Shown: positions 22,501-33,307 of the stretch, piece after piece | How the letters are laid out: every line of letters starts with the position of its first letter | How positions within the stretch are numbered: the stretch's first letter is position 1 | DNA from: Polytrichum commune | Lineage: Eukaryota; Streptophyta; Polytrichopsida; Polytrichales; Polytrichaceae | Direction of reading: 5' to 3' | Assembly (NCBI GenBank): GCA_950295325.1 | Contig: OX485805.1 | Span: forward strand, 2,916,501 to 2,980,500 | Length of the DNA: 64,000 nucleotides | Translations under genes and position numbers: made by a program | The notes under the pieces: generated by a model | What the model saw: only the letters and a program-made list of their open reading frames with translations | Told to the model about the DNA's origin: nothing | Database searches by the model: none

Positions 22501-23370
22501 CATCCTTTGACCTATGTAGCTACTTGGAGCGACACTTTAGTTTCTTCTTAGATGCTGATATTTCTGGTGAGGATTTTGTGGCAACGTTGTAATTAGTTGA
22601 TAGCAACTAGGCTCTTCTGTGAGTCTCAGATTTTCATTCTCGTGTCGAACTGCAGTAGTTTAGTTTATTGAATCTGAGGACTGGAAGTTGCATTCAGTCA
22701 CAGTACTTCATCCGTGTGTCTGTATCTGGTGGGGCTTATAACACGTACAGGGGAATTGAACTTCAACAACTCTGCTCAATATCTAGGATCTGTGTAGATA
22801 GTACTGCTGGTGAAAGGGGTACATCTCCCCCCAACCTAGATATGCTGACAGAGGTGATGAGCTTTATGGCCGCTGTGCTAATGTTGCTGGATAACAACTT
22901 GAGGGCAAATAAGTTAAATTGAAGCGCGTGTATTGCGGAAATTATGCATTGGTCTTCTACATCTTCAATCTGATTGAAAAATTGTCATACAACTTAGCTA
23001 ACTACAGCCCACAGTCCTTCAATAGGGTGTGGCTTATGCAAATTGACTTGCTTCGAAAACTGTAACTGTCTACGGTATGTATTTCATCGAGCTTCATATC
23101 CATTAAGTTCACAAGTTACTGTGAACATAAATTGTACTGAGGCACTGCCTAGCCTGCATGCAATCTCAAAGAGTACTAGGCTGCCCAATTTGAAATAGCC
23201 TTAGCTTCAAACAAAATCAATCTAAATCAGTACATTGACTCATGAAAGTTGCATGATGAGGTGGGTCTGCCACAGTTTATTGCAGTTCCGATCGGACTGG
23301 AACTAGTTCAGGAGCTGAAATGCAACATTGGCATGCGTTACAGCGAAGTAATTTTTACCTGAATGCAAAT
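19571..23370 (+). promoter_or_regulatory. Upstream region of receptor kinase copy A
   Basis: About 3.8 kb conserved with copy B (40,678-44,449), without a believable long ORF. It includes a hAT-related repeat (about 21,120-21,350), an alternating AT tract at 21,838-21,860 that is longer in copy B, and a stretch near 22,740-22,920 with a partly conserved small frame in both copies. Promoter and 5' UTR must lie here, but no transcription start can be fixed. Confidence 0.4.
21120..21350 (+). mobile_element. hAT-type short element relative, second in copy A
   Basis: Contains GTTTGAGAAATGACCCGGTT and CAGTTGGACTTGGAAACACT, matching the other family members in sequence and order. Its copy-B counterpart is at about 42,180-42,415, so it predates the duplication. 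End motifs are too degraded to define. Confidence 0.45.
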
Positions 23371-26300
23371 ATGGCTAGACGCACACAAGATGCTCGGACT
23401 TTGTACTTGGTGTTTGGAATGATGAGCAGTTTGTGGAGTCTCAACACTATGCCAATCAACGGGGCTACAAATCCACCAGGTACTACTCAATGGTTGCACT
23501 AAGTTTCTAAGTTTGTATATTTATGTAGCGAGGGGGTTGTAAAAGTTTACGTCAATCAGGACTATAGTTACAGGCTTCTACCCAATGTAATCTCACCTCT
23601 CACTGCGCAATGATATCCTTTGATTGTCATCTTTGAATGAATAAAAATTTGATATTTAAGTTTTTTCCTTGCTAGTCATATTTGACTGACGAACAAGTAT
23701 ATTTTCTCCTATGAGTGGCAGGGTTCGTCTACATCGATTGTGGTGCATCAGCTGCATATGCTGACCAAGTGACCGGCTTACAGTGGGTCCCAGATGATGG
23801 CTTTATTACGACTGGTGTGAACGTTGGCAATGTACCTGTCGCCTCGGCTCATTTGGAATTTCCTGAGCTTACAACCCTTCGATACTTTAATGAATCTTAT
23901 CCCAAAGATTGTTACAGCCTACCGGTGACACCCAAGGCCAAGTATTTGGTGAGAGCAAGTTTTTATTATGGAAACTATGATGGTGCTTCAACGCCTCCTA
24001 CTTTCCAGATGGCAATTGATGCAACAATTGTGGTCAATATAACCACTTCAACAAGTACCTTTGTGTATGAAGAGTTTGCAATAACATCTCAAAGTAACGT
24101 GACCTATCTTTGCCTTCTAAGAGATTGGTCCAATACAGTGCCTTTCATCTCTGCTATAGCCTTACGACCTTTTATATCATATGATTATGGTATGGGTAAT
24201 GTCCTTGCTTCACCTCGATATCTATTTCTTATTGCGAGGTTGAATCTTGGCGGAGTTGGTCCCATGATAAGGCATTATTCCTCAACTTTGTTGATTTGGC
24301 CATCAAAAGCTACATGTTTTATGTATTTCGGTGCATTAAAGAGGCGACTTTGATTAAAAAATGTCAATGACAAGAACACACATGTCAAACTTGAAACTAA
24401 ATCAATACATTTTGTAATTAGTAACTTAATCATCATGTTTATTGATCTCTTTTGATCTATTCATAATTTGGCGGTTAATAATTTCTCCAAACAAGCGAAT
24501 CTATGTGAAAAAGACTTGATAAATTTTGGCTTGATATTTTCTTTGAAATCTTGAGAATTGAATTATTTAGAAACCAATCAATGGGAAATTTTGATGTTAG
24601 TATAATTATGTAGTTTTAAAATTTTTGAATGTTTTTCAGATCGTTTGCAAAAAAATTTAATTTGGTTGCAAGTTTTTGTAGTTCTCTTAAAAGGTTGTTG
24701 TTGATGCAGATACCCTGATGACAAGTTTGATAGATATTGGTACCCAGAGAATGTGGATAGTCCATATGTTTCTACAACAACAACATTAACCAATTTATCC
24801 ACATCTATTGTGGTGAATACGTTGGGAACGAATGAATCTATCCCATCCGTTGTTATGCAAACTTGTTTGACCGTGACTAGCCTTGGAAACATAACAATCT
24901 TAAGCAATCTCATTCCCCAAAATGTTCGAGCATATGTGGCATTCCATTGGGCTGAACTGAATCCAAAAGTAAATGCATCCTCAAGACAATTTTGGATACA
25001 AATACCTGGTTTTGTGGATACATTTGAAAATCCCTTTGTAAGTAGCGGGGGACTATATATGTTTCAAGATTGGATCTTTTGGGGTGTACCTTTAACTACA
25101 TCAACAACATCAACTCCTGAATTTGTATTATATCCAACCCCACTATCTATATTTGGGCCATCATTGAATGCGTTGGAAATATATGGAGAAACAAACATTA
25201 TATCTTTGACATCCTCTGAACTTGATGGTAAATATTCTACTCCACCCAAACTAATTTGATGTAGGTGTTAGAATTATGTAATTAGTCTTGGAATCGTCTG
25301 AAATAACCATTGTTGATATTGTAGCTTTGGCTATTGAGGCTGTCAAATCAAGTATGAACCTAGGAAATTGGAGTGGTGATCCATGTCTTCCATCTCCTCA
25401 TCCATGGCTCACTTGTGACAACATGATTTCACCTCCGTACATTCTTGCAATGTAAGTATTTCTTCTAGCTTCCATCAAATCCTAGATATAATCAAAATGC
25501 TTAGTTTATTTTCCAACATTGATTTAATCAATATAATTTGATTTGATGAATAAATGGCTTAGCTTATAAAAAACTTTTATGTTTTTGGTGTATGATTTGT
25601 TTATTCACGTGTATATGTATGTGTGCATGTGATTAAATGATCATTAGTTTATTCATGTGCATACTTGGACTTGATTCTAGTTGTAAACCAATGATATCAA
25701 GTGCCCCTCAACTGTTTTATGTTTCCATAATACTAATAGTTGTCAAATATCATGTAGGAACATTGTGCTACATGATATTGGGAAGAGAACCTTAATCTTG
25801 AAATTTCAACATAGAAAGGTGGTCAATATATATGTTGTGATTCTCATTGCAGAAATCTATCCGGATATCAGTTGAATTCAACCATTTCCCCAAGCTTTGC
25901 CCAACTTGAGAACCTCACAAGCCTGTAAGGAATTTGACCATGTATTAATATTATGTTGTTATTTTTTTTGGTGTGATTGAAGTGATGAACTATGAGGTTT
26001 TTTTTTTGTTATAACCTTGTCATGAAAATTGGGAGTGAATTGGTTTTTTTTGTTTTGATGAATAAAAAAGACATAATCTAGTTATAGGTTGCTAAGGATA
26101 CATTTGGGATACATTTTTTATTTTATTTATGAAATTTAAAGATTATGTACAAGCTACTCATAATAAGAGGATGAAATATTAAATTAGCATTTAGGTCATT
26201 CTTAACATTTTGGTTGAAAACCGACAAAATGAGTGCGTGATGTCATCCTCCGAATCCCCTCAATCTTGTGATTTCTTCCCATAACTTTGTAGTTGTATGT

Positions 26301-29300
26301 CATATGTGGCTTCTATTGGTTTTTGTTTTTTACCATGCATTTGTGACCATATAAATTTGTGTTTAAATTTTTATTTTATTTTTTGTTATCACGTAATGCA
26401 TGCATCATTTTTGAAAGTGTGGAATTCCCTAAGTACCATTTTATTAGCGTAGATTAGCATTTCAAACATGAAATAAGATTATAGAAAATATGTTCAAAAG
26501 GTTGTTATATCTTTTTTTCCAACATATATCTAACACAATTTAGTTCCAATGTGAATGAAATTTTTGATGATTTTCAAGTATATTGATGATCGTATTACAT
26601 CCATAAATTGTGTGCAGGGACCTATCTCATTGTGGATTGTTTGGATCATTGCCGAATCTCAGTGCATTGAAAAAGTTACAAAAGTTGTAAGTGCAAAAGA
26701 ATATTCAAAGTTGAAAATGTGGATCAATTCCAAATATCAAAACACTTGGCATTTGGCATTGGCATTTTTGAATGATTAATTGGCATATTAATTGATATGA
26801 AAACATGCTATAAAGTAATTGAACTTTATATGTATTTGAAGTAGTATGTTGTATGAAATATGGTCATGATTGTCTCAAGACTTATAATAATAACCAAATC
26901 TATTAGCTCAAAACTTAAATTATAGTTTGTGGATGACTACATTCTACTTCCAGATTTTTAGACTTTTGGAGAATCCTCAAGTTGATGTAATGACTTGAAA
27001 TTGCTTGACGATTATGATGTTTGATTATTCTAAGATATGATTTGGTATCAACTCATCAATTCTATTTGTCTTTATATGACAAGCATTTACAAAACAATAT
27101 GTTTACAGGAATCCTCCCTGAGTGGTTGGCATCATTGTCAATGCTTACGGAATTGTAAGTTTAAATGATTTTCATTTTCTTAAGTCTACATAATCATTTT
27201 CTTAAGACATGATTTGCAAAGCCTGATTTCTAGATTTGTATACTTATAGCTCACCTAACACATTTTTAAAATCCAAATTGTGAGTGTATTATTCATAATG
27301 TGTTCGTTCCAACTTTTTGGCAATCCAGGTTTGTGGAAAACAACAACTTTTCCGGAAAAATTCCTGACAAATTATCAAACACTAGTGGTTTGGACTTCAG
27401 GTGCTTCTTAACCTTTATTACGACTTGTAAATATATTGTAACCACCAATTTAAAGGTAACAGCAAATTTGACTTACAAGGTATACAAATAGTAAATGTGC
27501 ATTTATGTTATCATCCGAAATTTGATTTACATGCAATATTTGAATACTTGAATACATGTGTTGCAAGTCCCATTGTAATAGTCATTTGTTCAAAGTAATA
27601 ATTCATTTTTTTAATGATTATTAAAGGTACATGCCTGGAAATCCTCTACTTGGCAATGCATGGAATTCCTCTACTTCAACATCATCTCGAAAGCTTGGAG
27701 TGATCATTGGTGTTGTGGTTGGGGGTATCGCAGCATTAACAATCATATTCTTTTTTATTACATATTTTGTTTGCATTCATCATCGAACCAATGGAAACAT
27801 ACATCTTCCACATATGGGTGATGTTCCAATGCCAACTTTGCCGAAGAGCAAAGCTCTTGGCACCGGAGGTAAAAAAGACGACTCAAGTTTGCAATAGGAA
27901 AATCAAGTAAAATCACAAAAATGTTTTGAGTGATTATTGTGGTAATTATCTTAATTGTGATTTGTTATTCGTTGAAAAAATAAATAAAAAAATTGAAGTG
28001 TGCCATTGTCTCTATAACATATAGTTATGAGAGTATTCAAGATGTTTATAGTCAATTTAAGAATTTGGGCCATTTGATTGCACGACCTTAATGAATTTGT
28101 GAGATGGTGTTCTCATGATTCATTAAATTCAATTTTGTAGGAGCAAAACCTTATTCATTACCTGAGATTGTTGTTGCAACTCAAAACTTTGAGAAGGAGA
28201 TTGGAAGAGGTGGATTTGGCCCTGTATATTACGGAAAACTTCATGATGGACAAGAAGTGGCCGTCAAAGTACTTGATGTTGCCTCTCGGCAAGGGTCAAC
28301 GGACTTCTTTAACGAGGTTGACTTTCGGTTCAAATTATTTTTAAGTGATATGAATGACCATAAAAATCCAACACATTTACATATGTCATCAAATAATAAT
28401 AATAATAATAGAAAAATCCTATATAGTGATAGTATGGTCCTAATATTTTAAATTATTTAGGATTCAAATCATTTTATAACCAAAACATGTATGCATGTAC
28501 ATACTTTGGTCTAGTAACTTCATATCTTTGGTGAATATTCTATATAGTGTATTGAATAGTGCTTTTAGGTATGACGACATTATCTGCAAATTTATATGTA
28601 ATGATTCAATTGCTAAACACTTTGTATATGGGATTGGTATGTTTGTTTTGTAGGTTGATGTATTATCAAGGGTCCATCATAAGCATCTTGTATCATTGGT
28701 GGGATATTGCATAGACGAAGACAAACAAATATTGATCTATGAATATATAAGCGAAGGTTCTTTGTTTGACCATTTGCATGGTGCGTATCTCTCATGTTCA
28801 AAGTTGTGGCGTAAAATATTGATGATAATAGATTTTGATTTAATATTATAAGTATGTAAAGTTCATGTAATAGGGTCTAAGATGACCTTGAACTACCAAA
28901 TGATAGTGAAGAGGTATCTAAAACCAAATGGAGTGGTTGGGGGTTCGATTCGCAACCGTGAACTCTTCTCTCTACTTGACCAAAAAACTAGCTAGTAGGC
29001 CATGCGATTCTTATCTCCAAAACATCCAAATAAAAAGTTTATGTAAGATGTATTACGGTTTCATAGTCTTAGTGTAATGTTGATAGTATGCAATGTTGGT
29101 GTCTTCAACTTGTAATCACTAATATGTACATGTTTGTTGAATTGTCCAAAGGAGCCTTAGCATCAACATCTACCCCCCTTGATTGGAAATCACGACTCAC
29201 TATTGCCATGAATGCAGCACAAGGTAAACCAAGTGCATTTGTTGCATATTTCCATATTATGAAAAAAAAATCTTAAATTGCATAGTGATAAATTTGATGA

Positions 29301-30520
29301 TTTATATTGATCTATTCATTATCGTAGTAATCTAATATGTAAGTATAACGAGCCAAAATCAAATACCATGACAAATATGAAACTGACTTTTCAAGAGCAT
29401 GAATGATTAGGATTGGACTACCTTCATACAGGATGTGATCCAAGTATGATACACCATGATGTGAAATCAAGCAACATTTTAATTACCAACAAAATGAAAT
29501 CTGCCAAAGTGTCTGATTTTGGACTTTCCAAATTGGTGGAAGATCAAGCAGCAACACATGTTTTGACTTGTGTGAAAGGCACAATGGGTTACCTTGATCC
29601 AGAGTATGTCCTAACCTTATGCCCTAGTTTATCTCATTACAATATGCAATACACACGAGGTATACATGATTATTTTTTCTTTTCTTTTTCTTGTTGTTTT
29701 GTGTGGTTTGTGAATGTTGTAATTGTGCGCTTGAGCATCTATGTTGAATTGAAATCTATTTTGGTAATCATTTATTGAGCTCCAATCTATCTAGAGCTAG
29801 GAGAACAAGAACTCTTAACTATGTCTCAACCATCAATTCTAGTTCCAAAATATCACGATGCTCAACCTTCATCATTTGCATGCAGGTATTTTTCCACTCA
29901 TCAACTATCTCCCAAGAGTGATGTTTATGGCTTTGGTGTGGTTTTATTGGAATTGGTAACTGGTCGTAGTCCAGTTAATACAATGGCCGAAAACTATCAA
30001 AAAACAAACATTTGTGAATGGGTAAGGGTTTTCTTTCAACTTTCACCTCTAATAACAATATATTTTATTGTGGTTACATAATATATCATTATGAAATATG
30101 CATTTGAAATCCAAAACATATGCAAGTTACATGTTAAGTATATTTTCTCCACATTTTTTAGCCCATTTTGAATGATTTGACAAAATCAATTAAGGTTCTC
30201 TTTATTCTATTTTGTAGGTTCGGAATTCTCTAGAATCAGGCAACATTGAGATGATTTTGGACCCTAAATTGCGCCAAGCTTTAAGTGCAACACTTGATTC
30301 CGTATGGAAGGTCGTAGACATCGCAATGCAAAGTGTGGAGCCTAAAAGTATTAATAGACCAACAATGGGTGAGGTGGCTGATGAATTACAACAAGCATTG
30401 GCCATGACAAATGTTTGTACTCCTACCGTCTATAAAGCCACACATAACAACACACCGTCAAGCATCACAGCTCTTGATTCATATATTGAATCTCATACTG
30501 ATTCGATCCTACCTAGATAA
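23371..30520 (+). CDS. Malectin-like LRR receptor kinase, copy A (possibly impaired)
   Basis: Exons: 23371-23479, 23722-24271, 24710-25227, 25325-25451, 25853-25924, 26618-26686, 27083-27154, 27329-27400, 27627-27868, 28141-28316, 28654-28780, 29152-29223, 29411-29603, 29886-30021, 30218-30520; 945 residues. Order: hydrophobic leader, malectin-like domain (about 37-390, opening GFVYIDCG), four LRR-type exons of 69-72 bases (about 435-530), membrane helix [20 protein letters not shown] (about 555), kinase (about 620-895) with [18 protein letters not shown] and GTMGYLDPE. This is the LRR-I architecture of plasma-membrane kinases such as At1g67720; the ligand is unknown. Defects relative to copy B: the exon 7 acceptor is AA instead of AG, the donor after exon 2 is GC, and the catalytic loop reads IHHDVKSSN rather than IHRD. 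Skipping exon 7 (72 bases) would keep frame. An in-frame ATG at 23320 is an alternative start. Confidence 0.85.
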
Positions 30521-32409
30521 ACATTTTTAATCATGTTTTGCCTTGACTTACTCATGTTATGAAAGGATCACCATTGTCTATCTTTTAAATTCACCTTTGA
30601 GTTAATGATCACTTTTAGGCTTTAGGATTTCTATATCATTACTATGACCATAGAGTTTGTATTTTGTGGTTTTTAGTTTGTCATAGATATTCAATGTCCA
30701 AACTAGACATACAACATGCATGAACGATTTAGAATCATTTTTTACATATGTTAACAATATTGTTATGCTCCTTTCACTAGAATCACAAGTCTCTAGGTCA
30801 TGTTCACTTTGCATACCGTACCCTACATTGTGATTCAATTTGACATAATTATATCTATAATACTTTTGAGATTAGAATTAACCTTTAATTCAATTGGACT
30901 CTTGGTTAGGAGTTAGTTGATTTGCATACATTACTTTCCATGTTCAGTAAGTTTTTGATTCATGGTTGGTGTTGTAGAGGATTGAATGTAGTGTTGTGCC
31001 AATTATGGAGAGAATAAGTTTATAGTGTATCTTGTTGGAGACAGCCCAAGAGATGAAACCAGAGGCCTCTCAACTCAATAAAGAAGGTTTAATTCCCCTC
31101 CATAAGTGCCATGTGTCATTCCTCGATGGGTTGAGCCAACTTGAATCCCACATGGATAGTACATCCCATGTGAAATAGAGCTTTCTCTACAGGTAAATGT
31201 TTTCTAAGTGAACACGGTTGGGAACTCAGAGGGCACAGGGATTGGGAACAAGTGGATAGGGGCGGGCCCTTCATTTGCTTCTGGCTACAGATGTCCCCAT
31301 GGCCATGGCTATGGTGATGATGGCTTGTGGCGTAGTCCCTTTCGTCCCCAGCATCCTTGCAATCTCCGTGAAAGATCACTTTTGGATTGCAACACAGAGG
31401 CGTACCATTGGATTGGCACTTCCACTCGAACTTGTGGGACGCAATTTGATGCTGTGTGCAGGTTTCTGCTGACCTCCGAGTGCAGGCATGGCTATGGCGA
31501 CAACAGCAGCATCGCGATGCGCTATAACAATACCGGTGAGAAAATATAATCCTTCCACTCTCCTTTCTTCTGGAGAAACTCTATCACAGATTCTGAACAG
31601 AATTTGAGCTGAGCTCCAGTCGGTTCCAGGATTCCAGAGTATTTTGCAGGGTTTAAGCATTGTCAGTTTGGAGAGCTTCAGAAGAGTTTGATGACTTTGA
31701 ATGTAGAATCTCTCTCTCTCGGTGGTGGTGGTGGTAGTCGAGTTTTGAAGACTTGTAGTTTGTTGGCGCAATGTGAGTGTCGGGAAACTAAATTCTGCAG
31801 GGTTGAGAGTTAGGTTTATGGTTCTGAATTTGCAATTTGACGTGAGGTGATGTTTAAGATTCTCGATTCGAAAGGTTTGTTGAGAATGAGACCACCTTAC
31901 TGCTCTGAGTGCAATGTACAAGTATGCCCTTGCCCCTGGCAGGCATTGATGGCTAGCCAGCGTTGCAATTTTATTCAGCACGAATTTGGTCATGTATCGT
32001 GCTTGAACTTTTGATACCGTCTTTTGGCTATCTTCTCTTAATTGCCTGCTGCCAAGTCACTGGTTCAAGATATGGCAATTTCTTTGATTCAAGATATGGC
32101 AATGTACAATACCTCCTGGGTAGGGACCCTTTCCAAGGACACGGGTCTCAGGAGATGTGGGAGAAATGAACATCTTAGATCAGTGAAAGGAGAAGCATCT
32201 CTTGGTAGCAGCTATGTTGTCCTGATTTGGAGACATTTGGATGTGAACAGATGTTGTGCAGCATCCCCAAATTTAGAGACCTGGAGGCGTGAAGCAGCAT
32301 GGGTTATGGTTCCATCTTGTACAAATGGCAATGAAGGAAAATAATGAAGGGCTGAAATTGTCAAGGCCTTACGTAGGCGGCCATTCGACATGGGATACAG
32401 TCAAGACTC
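30521..32409. other. Downstream region of copy A, no sure gene
   Basis: Conserved with copy B. It includes 3' UTR sequence and a more GC-rich block (about 31,200-32,340). Small ORFs there, including a minus-strand frame at 31,376-31,993, are not kept intact in copy B. A minus-strand frame of 100 codons is open in copy B (53,039-53,341) but shifted here by one missing base. I cannot assign a function. Confidence 0.4.
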
Positions 32410-33200
32410 TATAAATAACATGGGATACAGTGAAGACTCTATAATGTTACAGGTCGGGAGTACCAAAAAAATAACGTATATACAATTATAACAATTAACA
32501 TTTACAGAATTCATACTGATGATTAATAACATTTATAGAAATAATACTTGAAATTTCTGAAAATGAAGAACATAACGTTTTATAAGAATAAAAAATAAAA
32601 GTGCAAATGATAATACATAATTCAACTAAATTAATTGAAAGAAATAATCTATATAGTTGAAACTAGAGGAGATTCTTCCAACTAAACTAACCAAAAGAAA
32701 GAGTCTATAATAGTATGACGAGAAGCTTCCAAATGATGAAATGAAACTTCCTTCTGAAGTACTTGAATGCTCATGATGTGTGATAGGGCATCATTTGGTC
32801 TTTGTTCAAAGTACTTCTTCAAAGTCTCTAGAGAACACTCAGCAACACTCAGTCCCAAAAATTCTTCTACCACATCAACCATAACCTCATCAACATCAAT
32901 CACTTGATTCTCTGAGGAATACATATCCAAAAACTCCTCATCGGTAGGTTTATAGGGGTTGTTTAAATCAAAGTCCAGCTCATAGTTGAGGTATTCATGA
33001 GCATTCATTACGTCACCCACCTCACTATCAGATGACAACAATGTCAGTTGATGAAGTAGAGTAGCAACTTCATCAACCGCTACCAAGCGCCTAGCTTTCT
33101 CTATCTCCCTCTCAATAGAGATCAAAAAGAACACCCGTGTGCCTCCAACAATTTTGAATTGTTCGCAAAAAATATGGGATAAAGGTGATTATATGGTTGA
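32410..33200 (-). mobile_element. 3' fragment of a pogo-like DNA transposon
   Basis: The left end contains two near-identical words ending ACTCTATAA (CAGTCAAGACTCTATAAATA near 32,400 and CAGTGAAGACTCTATAATGT near 32,430). They resemble the CAGT...CTCTATAAAT ends of plant pogo/Lemi1/Emigrant elements. A transposase C-terminus follows on the minus strand. The other end and the catalytic core are missing. Confidence 0.5.
32682..33134 (-). pseudogene. C-terminal part of pogo/CENP-B-type transposase
   Basis: Minus-strand frame of about 150 codons, acidic in the middle (DEEFLDMYSSENQVIDVDEV), ending HTIIDSFFWLV. Acidic, helical tails with a PCNA-binding-like end (Q/H-x-x-I-x-x-F-F) are known for pogo-type transposases. 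DNA-binding and DDE catalytic parts are absent upstream, so it is a truncated remnant. Assignment rests on the tail and on the TIR-like words beside it, without a database search. Confidence 0.45.
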
Positions 33201-33307
33201 ATTGTACGCTCTCATATATTATTACCTTGATTTTCTCAAAATCAACACATATAGAGGTGCAATCAACAAAGAAGGGAGTAGAGCATGTTATATGTGAGCA
33301 CGAATCA

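Larger units (their letters stand above)
9533..32450 (+). repeat. Segmental duplication, copy A
   Basis: From GGCCGTCGAT at 9533 to about 32,450 the sequence matches copy B (35,889 to 53,425) in order and orientation, with scattered substitutions and indels. Copy A has about 6.35 kb more because of the nested transposons at 13,215-19,562, and about 0.37 kb more in an intron (about 26,045-26,405). Each copy carries one receptor kinase gene with a matching upstream region of more than 3 kb. Confidence 0.9.

Noticed and set aside
22668-22922. Small ORF partly conserved in copies A and B upstream of the kinases
   Set aside because: Conservation is explained by the recent duplication; the ends differ and no splice link to exon 1 is evident.
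28940-28975. Second tRNA-like box B (GGTTCGATTCG) in intron 11 of copy A and its counterpart in copy B
   Set aside because: No convincing box A at the right distance and no element ends; too weak to call a SINE.
31376-31993. 205-codon minus-strand ORF after receptor kinase copy A
   Set aside because: It is broken into pieces in copy B and has no recognisable motif; low-complexity Thr runs suggest chance.
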